NCBI GenBank assembly: GCA_041821185.1 | Contig: JBGUBD010000016.1 | Coordinates: forward strand, 1-64,000 | Length of the DNA stretch: 64,000 bases | Direction: 5' to 3' | DNA from: Phycisphaerales bacterium AB-hyl4 | Lineage (GTDB): Bacteria > Planctomycetota > Phycisphaerae > Phycisphaerales > Phycisphaeraceae | Part shown: piece by piece, positions 22,745-31,462 of the stretch | Position numbering within the stretch: the stretch's first letter is position 1 | Layout: each line of letters begins with the position of its first letter | Position numbers and translations under genes: made by a program | The notes under the pieces: model-generated | Told to the model about the DNA's origin: nothing | Database searches by the model: none | The model's input: only the letters and a program-made list of their open reading frames with translations

Positions 22745-25168
22745 ATGGATTGTCGTCAGATGTTGGCATGGTGTGGCAGTCGCGGCGGGGGGGCCGGGCT
22801 GGCGGCCGGGGTGGTGCTGGCGTGGGCCGGCGTGGTGATGGCGGAGGAAGAGGCGGGCGTGGATGGGCCGGCCGAGCCGACGTTGACGGTGGAGGCGACG
22901 CCGGGTGAGGCGGAGGCAGATGCCCCGCCGACGGTGAATGGTGAGGCGAATGGTCAGGCGGACGGCGAGGCGGTGGTCGAGACGGGCTCGGCGTTTCGCT
23001 TGCCGGGGCTGACGGTGATCGGCACGCGTGAGGCGGAGTTCGCGCTGCCGGGCGCGGGGTCGTTTCTCGATGTGGATGACATCCGCACGCAGAACTACGA
23101 CGACATCAACCGCGTGCTCCGCAAGGTGCCCGGCGTGTACGTGCGTGAAGAGGACGGCTTCGGGTTGATGCCCAACATCAGCCTCCGCGGCGCGGACATG
23201 GGGCGAACGAGCAAGGTGACGCTGATGGAAGACGGCGTGCTGGCGGCGCCTGCGCCGTATTCAGCACCGGCGGCGTATTACAGCCCGACCGTCGGTCGAA
23301 TGGAGGGCGTCGAGGTGCTCAAGGGGTCGAGCCAGGTGCGCTACGGCCCGCACACGACCGGCGGTGTGGTCAACTACCTTTCGACCAGCATCCCCAGCGA
23401 ACGGCGCGGCTACACCCGCACGAGCTATGGCACGGACAACGACATCCGCGTGTTTACGCACTACGGCGACACGTTCGATACGGACATGGGCCGATTCGGC
23501 TTGCTGCTGGAGGGTTACTTCCGTTCGAACGATGGCTTTCAGCGTATTGATGCGACGCCTGACTTCCGCGACCGCGGGCGGACCGGGTTTACGAAGATCG
23601 AGCCGATGCTGAAGCTGTCGTGGGAGCCGGATGGGGATATTTATCAGCAGTTCGAGTTCAAGGCGGGCTATACCGACCTTGATGCGGACATCAGTTATCT
23701 CGGTTTGACGCGGGCGGATTTTCGCAGCGACCCGCATCGGCGTTATGCCGCGTCGCGGTTTGACCGGATTCAGACCGAGCAGTGGCGAACGCATGTGAGG
23801 CATTACATTGAGCCGAGCGAGAGCTTCAACCTGACGAGTACGGTTTATTACAACGAGTTTGACCGCAACTGGTCGAAGCTGCACGACCTGCAGGGCGCGT
23901 ATACGTACGACGACGGTACGGTAGTGAACAACCCGAGCCTGGCGGCGGCGCTGGCGGGTGGGGGGACGGCCCTCGATGCCCTGCGTGGCAATGGGGCGGG
24001 CACGTTGCGGTATCGGGACAACAAGCGCAGCTATTACTCGTGGGGCGCGGAGTCGATCGGCGAGTTTCTGTTTGAGACCGGCGGACTGGATCATCGGCTG
24101 GCGGTGGGCGTGCGGTATCACGAAGACCGCGTGCGGCGGTTCCAGCATGACACGGTCTACACGCAGAACGCGGACGGCGTGTTTGTCGGCCGAGCGGCGG
24201 GCGCGCCGGGGAGCCAGGACAACCGCCGGGCGGACACGCAGGCGATCGCGGTGTTTGTGCAGGATGAGATGAGCTTCGGCGACTGGACGGTGACGCCGGG
24301 CATTCGGTACGAGCACTTGCGGCAGTCGTTTGAGAACTTCAACACCGGCGATAGCGGGTCGGGCAACCTCGACCTGGTCGCCGGCGGGGTTGGGGTGACG
24401 TACGACTTTACCGATGAGTGGATGGCGTTCGGCGGAGCGTATGTGGGCTTTTCGCCGCCCGAGCCGCAGTCGCGAATCACGCAGGGCGTCAAGGAAGAGA
24501 CGAGCCTGGGGACGGAACTGGGCTTGCGATATCAGCACGACAGCGGCGCGTTTCGCGCTCAGAGCACGTACTTCTTTACGCAGTTCGATGATCTGCTGGT
24601 GCGGGACTATGTCGGGGCCGGCGGCGGCGCGGGCGATGAGTCGGTCGGGCGCATCCGCACGCATGGCATTGAGTTGTCACTGGAGTATGACGCGGGCATC
24701 GCCAACGGCTGGGGCTTCCGCAACCCGTACTACGTGGCGGCGACGTGGACGCGAGCCCGGCTGGCGAGCGATACGGGGTCGGCGAATCCGGAGTCGATCT
24801 TCAGCGGCGGGCAGCGCGGCAATCGCGTGCCTTACGTGCCGGAGTGGGCGATCACGCTGGGCACGGGGATCGAGTTCGAGAAGTTCGGCTTCTTCATCAA
24901 TGGCATCTATGTGGACGAAACGTACACCACGGCGAGCAACACGCGACAGCAGGTGAATGTCGACGGCGAGCCGGACGCACGGTTCGGCACGACGGATTCG
25001 CATTTCCTGCTGGACCTGTCGGCTCACTACTGGGTGACGGAGAACGCGAAGCTGTTCGCAGGCGTGCAGAACGCGCTGGACCGCGAGTATGTGGCGTCGC
25101 GTCATCCGCATGGCGCTCGGTCTGGCGCGGCGATGTTCGCCTACATGGGTGTCGAGGTGAACTGGTGA
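22745..25168 (+). CDS. TonB-dependent outer-membrane receptor, FecA-like
   Basis: This 807-residue protein has a signal peptide (about 1-36) and an acidic low-complexity linker to about residue 80. A plug domain follows (about 85-215; DDINRVLRKVPGVYVREEDGFG, PNISLRGADMGRTSKVTLMEDG, EVLKGSSQVRYGPHTTGGVVNYLS). The beta-barrel runs to the C-terminal aromatic residue (FAYMGVEVNW). These plug motifs resemble ferric-dicitrate/siderophore receptors. FRLPGLTVIGT may serve as TonB box. GGGAGG precedes the ATG; the longer ORF from 22595 lacks a credible start. Its last codons overlap the next gene (GTGA), so it heads the TonB-system operon and probably imports a ferric chelate. Confidence 0.92.
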   Translation: MDCRQMLAWCGSRGGGAGLAAGVVLAWAGVVMAEEEAGVDGPAEPTLTVEATPGEAEADAPPTVNGEANGQADGEAVVETGSAFRLPGLTVIGTREAEFALPGAGSFLDVDDIRTQNYDDINRVLRKVPGVYVREEDGFGLMPNISLRGADMGRTSKVTLMEDGVLAAPAPYSAPAAYYSPTVGRMEGVEVLKGSSQVRYGPHTTGGVVNYLSTSIPSERRGYTRTSYGTDNDIRVFTHYGDTFDTDMGRFGLLLEGYFRSNDGFQRIDATPDFRDRGRTGFTKIEPMLKLSWEPDGDIYQQFEFKAGYTDLDADISYLGLTRADFRSDPHRRYAASRFDRIQTEQWRTHVRHYIEPSESFNLTSTVYYNEFDRNWSKLHDLQGAYTYDDGTVVNNPSLAAALAGGGTALDALRGNGAGTLRYRDNKRSYYSWGAESIGEFLFETGGLDHRLAVGVRYHEDRVRRFQHDTVYTQNADGVFVGRAAGAPGSQDNRRADTQAIAVFVQDEMSFGDWTVTPGIRYEHLRQSFENFNTGDSGSGNLDLVAGGVGVTYDFTDEWMAFGGAYVGFSPPEPQSRITQGVKEETSLGTELGLRYQHDSGAFRAQSTYFFTQFDDLLVRDYVGAGGGAGDESVGRIRTHGIELSLEYDAGIANGWGFRNPYYVAATWTRARLASDTGSANPESIFSGGQRGNRVPYVPEWAITLGTGIEFEKFGFFINGIYVDETYTTASNTRQQVNVDGEPDARFGTTDSHFLLDLSAHYWVTENAKLFAGVQNALDREYVASRHPHGARSGAAMFAYMGVEVNW

Positions 25169-26016
25169 CACGACGTCAATACTGGCATGGAAGGCGGGGC
25201 GGTGCGGCCGGGCTGGGGCGGTGTGCTGCTGTGGTGCTCGGGTTGAGCCTGGCGTGGCAGCCGATGGCGGTTGCGATGGCGGACGATGCGGACGCGGTGG
25301 CGCGACGGATTGCCGAGCGGGTCGCCGAGCTTGAGTCGCTGCGAGCCGAGGCGCGGGCGGAGCGGTCGCAGCGGGCGGGCGAACGCGACGCGCTGGCGGA
25401 GCAGGTCGACCGGTTGCAACATGATCTGCGGACGGCCGAGGCGGAAGTGGGCGAGCTGAATGATGAGCTTGAGCAGTTGCGCGAGCAGCGGGTCGGAGTG
25501 GATGACGAACGCGCGGCGCTGGCGGATGCGCTGGATACGCTTACCGGGACGGTGAGCGCGTCGGCGTCGGCGTTGGAGGCGGCGATCGCGAACGGCGTGC
25601 CGAGCGGTCGTGAGCCGAGGCGGGCAGCGGTGCAGCGGGTCAGTGAAGCGCTGGGTGATGTGGATGCGAGCGCGACGCAGCGGATCGACGCGCTGGCGAC
25701 GTTTGTCGACTTCGCAAGCGAAGAGCTGCAACGGGTGGACCAGCGCGAGCTGCGCAACGAGCGGGTCGCGGTGGGGGATCGGCAAATGCATGCGTTTATC
25801 TATCGGCTGGGCCTGGTGACGGAAGGGTTCGTCAGCGAGGACGGCTCGGCGGTGGGCGTGTTCGACCCAGGCGCGGGCGACTGGCGGCTCGATGTGTCTG
25901 GCGAGGCGGAGCGGTTGCAGGCGGTGATCGACACGATGCGCGAACGGCAGCCGCCTGCGATCCTCGCGGTGCCGATCATCGCGGACCTTGAAACGGAACA
26001 GGCAGGTGACTCTTGA
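25165..26016 (+). CDS. DUF3450-type exported coiled-coil protein of a TonB2-like system
   Basis: This 283-residue protein starts at a GTG overlapping the receptor stop (GTGA). After a basic N-terminus and hydrophobic export segment (about 15-40) comes a long predicted coiled coil (about 42-125; RIAERVAELESLRAEARAE...), then a globular DUF3450-like region with DASATQRIDALATFVDFA and MHAFIYRLGLV. Such proteins precede TtpC in Vibrio TonB2 loci and are thought to act in the periplasm with the ExbB/ExbD/TonB complex. The family call rests on architecture and position more than on strong motifs. Confidence 0.75.
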   Translation: MTRRQYWHGRRGGAAGLGRCAAVVLGLSLAWQPMAVAMADDADAVARRIAERVAELESLRAEARAERSQRAGERDALAEQVDRLQHDLRTAEAEVGELNDELEQLREQRVGVDDERAALADALDTLTGTVSASASALEAAIANGVPSGREPRRAAVQRVSEALGDVDASATQRIDALATFVDFASEELQRVDQRELRNERVAVGDRQMHAFIYRLGLVTEGFVSEDGSAVGVFDPGAGDWRLDVSGEAERLQAVIDTMRERQPPAILAVPIIADLETEQAGDS

Positions 26017-27593
26017 TCGGCTTGCGTGGCGATGTGCGTGGCGGAGCGTGGCGGTCGGCGGTGCTGATATGCGCGGCGGCGGGGTGGCTGCTGTGCGGTG
26101 CGGCGACGGCGATCGCGGCGGATGCGGACACGTTGCGGAACAGGCTTGCGGCGATTGAAGCGGAGATCGAATCGCTTGAGCAGCAGCGCGATGAGGCAGC
26201 GCAGACGTGGGAGCGCGACCAGTCGGCGTTGCAGTCGCAGCGGCGAGAGCTGGCGGCGCGGTTGCTCGATGCGAGCTTCGACCGCGTGCAGCTTGAGCAG
26301 TCGCGCGGCAGGGTCGAGCGCGAGCTGCGGCAGGGTCGCGACGAGGTGGCGACGCTGGCGGACGGGCTTGAGGGCCTGATGCGTCGGCTGACCGGGGTGG
26401 CGGAGCGGATTGATCTGCATTTGGCCGAGTCGCCGGACCGCGAGACGTTCGAGGCGACGTCGGCGGATGATATTCGATTGCTGAACGAAGGCGACTGGCG
26501 CGAGCGGGCAGAGCGCGCGTCGCGATGGGTGACGCGGTTCGAGCAGTTGCATCGGCGAGCGGGGCAGGTGCGGGTGACGCGAACCGAAGTGCACACCGCG
26601 GACGGCTCGCGCGAGGCGGTTGAACTGCTGAGCGTGGGGCGGGTGGCGTATGCGTATCGCACGGTGGATGGCGGTCGGCTGGGCATGGCGGTGGCGAGCC
26701 CGGCTGAGGCGACGGGCTACCGGTGGGTCGAGTCGATCCATCGGAACCGCAAACGGCAGCTCGCGGCGGTGTTTGATGATGCGGCGGCGGGCGGCTCAGC
26801 GGGCGCAGCGGTGGCCGGCGCGGTGCATCGGCTGCCGATGGATGTGACCGGGCAGGTGCGGGCCGAGACGGCGTTACAGGAGACGGGGCTGCAGGCGACG
26901 GTGCTCGCGGGCGGGCTGGTGATGATCCCGCTGGGGCTGGTGGCGTTGCTGGCGGTGTTGTTGATCGTCGAGCGATGGTTCACCTTGCATCGCGCGGGCC
27001 GAGGCGGCGACGGGCTGGCGGCGGCGGTGTTCGAGGCGTACGAGCGCGGCGATGCTGACGCGGCGGTGCGGCGATGCCAAGCGAGCGACGGCGTGGTGGC
27101 GCGGGTGCTGCTTGCGTGTCTGAGTCGGCGCGAGCAGGGGCAGCATGCGATGGAGGATGGCATACAGGCGCAGTTGCTGCACGAAGCGCCGCGGCTGGAG
27201 CGGTTTCTCGCGGGCATTGCGGTGCTGGGTGCGGTGTCGCCGTTGCTGGGATTGCTGGGCACGGTGACGGGGATCATTCAGACGTTCGAGGTGATTACGA
27301 CGTTTGGCAATGTGCAGCCGGGCGCGATGGCGGGCGGGATTTCGGAAGCGTTGATCACGACGGCGGCGGGGCTGGTGATTGCGATTCCGATTCTGCTGTT
27401 GCACAGCGCGCTCAGTGGCAAGTCGGACCGGATCATCAGTGATGCGGAGAAACATGCCGCGACGATGTTGAACCTTTCGCAGGCGCGCAGCGGCGAAGTC
27501 GCGGGTGCGGTGGCGGTTGAGGCGGCGTCGAAGGTGAAGGTGGAACCGAAGTCGAAGCCGAAGGCGGCGCAGGAACAGGGCAGCGAAGCGTGA
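26013..27593 (+). CDS. TtpC-like protein: periplasmic coiled-coil domain fused to MotA/TolQ/ExbB domain
   Basis: This 526-residue protein begins at TTG overlapping the previous stop (TTGA). It has a signal/TM segment (about 12-36), a coiled coil (about 38-115) and a periplasmic domain to about residue 290. The C-terminal TolQ/ExbB-type proton-channel domain (about 300-490) has TM helices around GLVALLAVLLIVERW, PRLERFLAGIAVLGAVSPLLGLLGTVTGIIQTF and GGISEALITTAAGLVIAIP. In Vibrio, TtpC is an additional ExbB-like protein essential for TonB2 function. A Lys/Ala-rich tail (VKVEPKSKPKAAQ) follows. It presumably couples proton flow to the receptor. Confidence 0.85.
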   Translation: MIGLRGDVRGGAWRSAVLICAAAGWLLCGAATAIAADADTLRNRLAAIEAEIESLEQQRDEAAQTWERDQSALQSQRRELAARLLDASFDRVQLEQSRGRVERELRQGRDEVATLADGLEGLMRRLTGVAERIDLHLAESPDRETFEATSADDIRLLNEGDWRERAERASRWVTRFEQLHRRAGQVRVTRTEVHTADGSREAVELLSVGRVAYAYRTVDGGRLGMAVASPAEATGYRWVESIHRNRKRQLAAVFDDAAAGGSAGAAVAGAVHRLPMDVTGQVRAETALQETGLQATVLAGGLVMIPLGLVALLAVLLIVERWFTLHRAGRGGDGLAAAVFEAYERGDADAAVRRCQASDGVVARVLLACLSRREQGQHAMEDGIQAQLLHEAPRLERFLAGIAVLGAVSPLLGLLGTVTGIIQTFEVITTFGNVQPGAMAGGISEALITTAAGLVIAIPILLLHSALSGKSDRIISDAEKHAATMLNLSQARSGEVAGAVAVEAASKVKVEPKSKPKAAQEQGSEA

Positions 27594-28192
27594 CGAGCGT
27601 GCTTGTTCAAGGCGGCTGGGTGATGGTGGCGATTGTGGCGTTGTCGCTGATCGCGTGGGCGGTGATGGCGTGGAAGTGGTTGACGTTGCGCGACGAGTCG
27701 CCGGGCGATCTGGATTGGGCGGAGCAGGCGGTGGCGCTGGCGCGTCGGAACGAGTCGGCGAAGGCGAGCCTGCTTTGTGACGAACGGTCGGGTTGTCTGG
27801 CGCGGGTAATGCGGTCGGCGCTCACGATACGCGAGCCGAGCAGGGCGTACTTTGAGAAGTATCTTCAGCCGTTGCTGGACAGCGAGTCGGTGCGGATTCA
27901 TCGGGGGTTGATGTTCGTGCAGACGCTGGGGGCGGTCGCGCCGCTGCTGGGTTTGCTGGGCACGGTGATCGGGATGGTGCGAACGTTCGCGTCGGTGACG
28001 GCGACAGGCATGCCGGAGACCGAGGGCATGGCGGCGGGCGTGTCGCAGGCGCTGGTGACGACGCAGGCGGGGCTGGTGGTGGGGTTGGCGATCATGCTGG
28101 TGCATGGCTACCTGGCGTCGCGGGCGCGGCGGTGCATCGACACGGCGGAACTGTATGCGAAGAAGGTGGAGACGGCGGTGCTGCATGATTAG
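27590..28192 (+). CDS. exbB: ExbB/TolQ family proton-channel protein
   Basis: This 200-residue protein has three TM helices: VMVAIVALSLIAWAVMAW near the N-terminus, then VQTLGAVAPLLGLLGTVIGMVRTF and ALVTTQAGLVVGLAIMLVH. The last two are the MotA/TolQ/ExbB signature. The GTG start overlaps the TtpC-like stop (GTGA). With ExbD and TonB it forms the inner-membrane motor that energises outer-membrane receptors. It is the second ExbB-like protein in the operon, as in TonB2 systems where ExbB2 and TtpC coexist. Confidence 0.92.
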   Translation: MTSVLVQGGWVMVAIVALSLIAWAVMAWKWLTLRDESPGDLDWAEQAVALARRNESAKASLLCDERSGCLARVMRSALTIREPSRAYFEKYLQPLLDSESVRIHRGLMFVQTLGAVAPLLGLLGTVIGMVRTFASVTATGMPETEGMAAGVSQALVTTQAGLVVGLAIMLVHGYLASRARRCIDTAELYAKKVETAVLHD

Positions 28193-28243
28193 CGGGTTTG
28201 ATGTGGGTTTGCGTTCGGTTTTTGAAGTGTGAAGGGTGTTGCC

Positions 28244-28666
28244 ATGTTTCAATCGATGACGAGACAGAAGCGGCGGTCGCGGGCGTTGCCTGCGATCAAT
28301 ATTGCGCCGTTGATTGACATGGTTTTCATTTTGTTGATTTTCTTTCTGGTGACGACGACGTTCGTGCGTGATCGGGGGGTGGAGATCACTCGGCCGGAGG
28401 CGAGTGTGACGCGGGTGGTGGAGCCGATGGCGATGCGGGTGAGCGTGACGGCGAGCGGGGCGATTTATGCAGACGGTCGCGAGGTGGATGTGAATCAGTT
28501 GCGTGATCGGGTGGCGGTGTTTGGTCGTCAGAGCGATCGGCCGAGCGTTGTGATCGTGCCGGACGAGCAGACGCCTTCGGGTCGGTTGGTGGAGGTGCTG
28601 GACACGGTGCGAGCGGCGGGGGTGGACGATGTGGCGGTGGCGACGCGGGAGCGACGCGGACGATGA
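28244..28666 (+). CDS. exbD: ExbD/TolR family protein
   Basis: This 140-residue protein has a basic cytoplasmic N-terminus, a single TM helix (APLIDMVFILLIFFLVTTTF) containing the proton-carrying Asp of the ExbD family (LID-M), and a periplasmic domain ending in a TolR-like fold (DEQTPSGRLVEVLDTVRAAGVDDVAVAT). ATG at 28244 is chosen because the GTG at 28229 leaves no space for a ribosome site and AAGGG lies upstream of the ATG. It works with ExbB and TonB. Confidence 0.92.
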   Translation: MFQSMTRQKRRSRALPAINIAPLIDMVFILLIFFLVTTTFVRDRGVEITRPEASVTRVVEPMAMRVSVTASGAIYADGREVDVNQLRDRVAVFGRQSDRPSVVIVPDEQTPSGRLVEVLDTVRAAGVDDVAVATRERRGR

Positions 28667-29370
28667 GCGACAGTCGGTGGACATCGCGGACCGTTCGGCG
28701 GGTGTTGTTCGCGGGTGGTGCGACGGTGGTGGTTAATGCGCTGTTGTTGTTGAGCCTGGAGTTGATCAATCGGCCGACGCCTGCGGTGGTGGAGGAAGGG
28801 GCGTTGTCGCGTGTGCGGTTGGCGGCGTTGCCTGAGCCGGTGGTGGAGGCGGAAGAGCCGGAGGATGAGCCGGAGCCGATGGAGGATGAGGTGTTTGAGG
28901 AGCCGACGGTTGATGTGGACTTGCCGCAGCCGACGGTTGAGCCGTTGGACTTGCCGACGCCGTCGCTGGATGTGACGGTGCGTGTGCCGCCGAGCGTTGT
29001 GCGGGATGTGCCGACGTCGGTGGATGCGACGGAGGTTGTGCCGCGGCCGAGCGAGCCTGCGGCGGCGCGGCGGGGGCCGATGCGTGAGGGGGAGGTGGAT
29101 GTCGGGCCGAGGCCGATCCGCAATCCGCAGCCGCCTTACCCGCCGGCGGCGCAGCGGCGTGGGGTGGAGGGGTATGTGGTGGCCCAACTGCTTGTTGATA
29201 CGAGCGGGCAGGTGCGTGAGGTGCGGGTGACGGATCGACGGGGGCCGCCTTCGTTTGAGCGGGCGGTGATGGAGACGTTGCAGGGCGAGTGGTCGTTTGA
29301 GCCTGGCGAGCATGAGGGGCGGGCGGTGGCGACGTGGACGAGTGTGCGGATTGATTTCAGGATCCAATGA
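28663..29370 (+). CDS. tonB: TonB energy transducer
   Basis: This 235-residue protein has an N-terminal TM anchor (about 12-34; VLFAGGATVVVNALLLLSLEL) and a long Pro/Glu/Val-rich periplasm-spanning segment (about 45-145; PEPVVEAEEPEDEPEPMEDE). The C-terminal TonB domain (about 148-235) has NPQPPYPPAAQRRGVEGYVV, VRVTDRRGPPSFERAVMETL and WSFEP. The start overlaps the exbD stop (ATGA). It transmits the proton-motive force from ExbB/ExbD to the receptor at 22745. Confidence 0.93.
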   Translation: MSDSRWTSRTVRRVLFAGGATVVVNALLLLSLELINRPTPAVVEEGALSRVRLAALPEPVVEAEEPEDEPEPMEDEVFEEPTVDVDLPQPTVEPLDLPTPSLDVTVRVPPSVVRDVPTSVDATEVVPRPSEPAAARRGPMREGEVDVGPRPIRNPQPPYPPAAQRRGVEGYVVAQLLVDTSGQVREVRVTDRRGPPSFERAVMETLQGEWSFEPGEHEGRAVATWTSVRIDFRIQ

Positions 29371-30527
29371 TGAGCAGTAACTGGTCGGTCGTTGTCGTGG
29401 CGGTGGGTGTGATGTGGGTCGCGTGCGCGGGCTCGGCGGCGGCGGACGAGTCGGTGGAAGCACGGCTACACGAAGCGCGGCAGTTGTACGCCGACGGTGC
29501 GTATGCTGATGCGGCGGCGGCGCTGTCGGCGATTGTGGAAGAGCGGCCTGATGTGGCGGCGGCGCATCTGTTCAAGGGGCATGCGTTGTATGCGCTGGAG
29601 CGGTTTGATGAGGCTCGCGGGGCGTATGCGCGGGCGATCGAAGCGGGTCGGCTGGATGCGGCGATGCTGGGGCGGCTGGCGCAGATCGAGCAGCGGGCGG
29701 ATCGGCGAGGGTCGGCGTTGTCGGCGTTGCGGTTGTTGCTGCTGGTGACGCCGGGCGAGCATGATCTGCACCTGGCGGTGGCGGAGGCGTCGGCGGCGGC
29801 GGGGTTGCCGGGTGAGGCGGCGCAGTTGTACGAGCAGGTGATTCGCGCTCGGCCGAGCGATGCGGGGGGGCATTTGCGGCTGGCGAACCTGCACCTTAGC
29901 CGTGACCGCTGGCGTGAGGCGATCGGGCCGATGACGCTGGCGTATCACCTGGGTGAGGCGGCGGGCGAGCGGGCGCGGACGTTGGGCGATCTGCATATGC
30001 GGGCCGACCAGCCGACCGCTGCGGCGGCGTGGTACGAGCGGGCGATTGATGATGGGCTGGACACGTCGGCGATGCAGTTGCGGCTGGCGCAGGCGTGGCT
30101 TGCACACGGCGACCGCGAGGCGGCGCGGGCGGCGGCGACGCGGGCGGCGGAGGCCGACGACACGTCGGCAGATGGCGGGCGGGCGCTGCTGCTGCTGGGG
30201 CAGCTGGCTCGCGAGGCGGGTGAGATTGACGAGGCGGTGCGGTACTGGCAGCGGGCGGCGGAGCGGGCCGACGTGCCAAGGCAGGTGCATGTTTACCTGG
30301 GCACACTGACGTATGAGCGGGAGCGGTTCGGCGAGGCGGCGGCGCATCTGGCGGCGGCGCGGGCAGCGGGGGATGTTGAGCCGACGACGCTGCGCTTGCT
30401 GGTGCTCAGCTATGCCGGGCAAGGTGAACGCGAGCGGGCGCGGGAGATGTTGCAGGTGTATGTCGAGCGCTACGGGATGGACGAGGCGGCGGCGGGGATG
30501 GTGCGGCGGCTGCTTCGCATACCGTGA
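29367..30527 (+). CDS. exported TPR-repeat protein of the TonB2-like operon
   Basis: This 386-residue protein has a signal peptide (about 1-26, AGSAAADE) and an all-helical array of roughly nine TPR-like repeats (for example AAAHLFKGHALYALERFDEARGAYARAIEAG and LGEAAGERARTLGDLHMRADQPTAAAAWYERAIDDG). The start overlaps the tonB stop (ATGATG). Vibrio TonB2 clusters end with a TPR gene in the same position. It probably scaffolds periplasmic components, though its exact role is unknown. Strong G-bias at wobble positions matches the rest of the operon. Confidence 0.85.
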   Translation: MMSSNWSVVVVAVGVMWVACAGSAAADESVEARLHEARQLYADGAYADAAAALSAIVEERPDVAAAHLFKGHALYALERFDEARGAYARAIEAGRLDAAMLGRLAQIEQRADRRGSALSALRLLLLVTPGEHDLHLAVAEASAAAGLPGEAAQLYEQVIRARPSDAGGHLRLANLHLSRDRWREAIGPMTLAYHLGEAAGERARTLGDLHMRADQPTAAAAWYERAIDDGLDTSAMQLRLAQAWLAHGDREAARAAATRAAEADDTSADGGRALLLLGQLAREAGEIDEAVRYWQRAAERADVPRQVHVYLGTLTYERERFGEAAAHLAAARAAGDVEPTTLRLLVLSYAGQGERERAREMLQVYVERYGMDEAAAGMVRRLLRIP

Positions 30528-31354
30528 GCGCTTATACTATCGACATGCGGCAGTACCTCGACCTGATGCAGCACATCCTCGACCACGGCGTCAAGAAAGA
30601 CGACCGCACGGGCACGGGCACGCTCAGCGTGTTCGGCTATCAGATGCGGTTCAACCTCGACCCGGCGGCGGAAGGCGGCGGCTTCCCGATGGTGACGACA
30701 AAGAAGCTGCACCTGCGGTCGATCATTCATGAGCTGCTCTGGTTTCTTCAGGGCGAGACGAACATCGCTTACCTCAAGCAGAACAAGGTGAGCATCTGGG
30801 ACGAGTGGGCCGACGACTCTGGCGAACTCGGGCCGGTGTATGGGTATCAGTGGCGACACTGGCCGCGGCCGGACGGCACGCAGGTTGATCAGATCACCGA
30901 GGTGGTCGAAGCGATCAAGAGCAACCCTGACTCGCGTCGGCTGATCGTCAGCGCGTGGAACGTGGGGCAGGTGGATCAGATGGCGCTGCCGCCTTGCCAT
31001 CTGATGTTTCAGTTTTACGTCGCGGAGGGGAAGCTGAGTTGTCAGATGTATCAGCGCAGTGCCGACGTGTTCCTCGGCGTGCCGTTTAACATTGCCAGCT
31101 ATGCGCTGTTGACGTTGATGATGGCGCAGGTGACGGGGCTGAAGCCGGGCGAGTTTGTGCACACGTTCGGCGATGCGCACCTTTACCTTAATCATCTCGA
31201 CCAGGCCCGCGAGCAGTTGTCGCGCGACCCCCGGCCGCTGCCGACGATGAAGCTCAACGCGAATGTGAAGTCGATCTTTGATTTCACGTTCGACGACTTC
31301 ACGCTGGAAAACTACGACCCGCATCCGCATATCAAGGCGCCGGTGGCGGTGTGA
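30524..31354 (+). CDS. thyA: thymidylate synthase
   Basis: This 276-residue ThyA enzyme converts dUMP to dTMP using methylene-tetrahydrofolate. Motifs include KDDRTGTGTLSVFG, the catalytic Cys in MALPPCHLMFQFYV, YQRSADVFLGVPFNIASYA and DAHLYLNH. The GTG at 30524 overlaps the TPR stop (GTGA), copying the coupling used throughout the preceding operon. The ATG at 30545 would give the classical N-terminus (MRQYLDLMQHILDHG) and is an equally reasonable start. Base composition shifts back from the G-rich wobble of the TonB operon here. The DHFR gene follows, coupling dTMP synthesis with folate reduction. Confidence 0.96.
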   Translation: MSAYTIDMRQYLDLMQHILDHGVKKDDRTGTGTLSVFGYQMRFNLDPAAEGGGFPMVTTKKLHLRSIIHELLWFLQGETNIAYLKQNKVSIWDEWADDSGELGPVYGYQWRHWPRPDGTQVDQITEVVEAIKSNPDSRRLIVSAWNVGQVDQMALPPCHLMFQFYVAEGKLSCQMYQRSADVFLGVPFNIASYALLTLMMAQVTGLKPGEFVHTFGDAHLYLNHLDQAREQLSRDPRPLPTMKLNANVKSIFDFTFDDFTLENYDPHPHIKAPVAV

Positions 31355-31360
31355 GATTGG

Positions 31361-31462
31361 TTTGGAATTTCGGATTTGGAATTTCGGATTTCGGATTTGG
31401 GGAAAGGTGAGCGACGCGGTGACGGGCAAATCCGACATTCGAAATTCGAAATCCGAAATTTC
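31361..31462. repeat. inverted GAATTTCGGATTT array between thyA and the DHFR gene
   Basis: The left arm (31361-31400) has tandem GGAATTTCGGATTT words. The right arm (31427-31462) has complementary words (CAAATCCGACATTCGAAATTCGAAATCC). A 26-nt spacer between them contains GTG candidates. The right arm is read as the first codons of DHFR. Confidence 0.82.
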
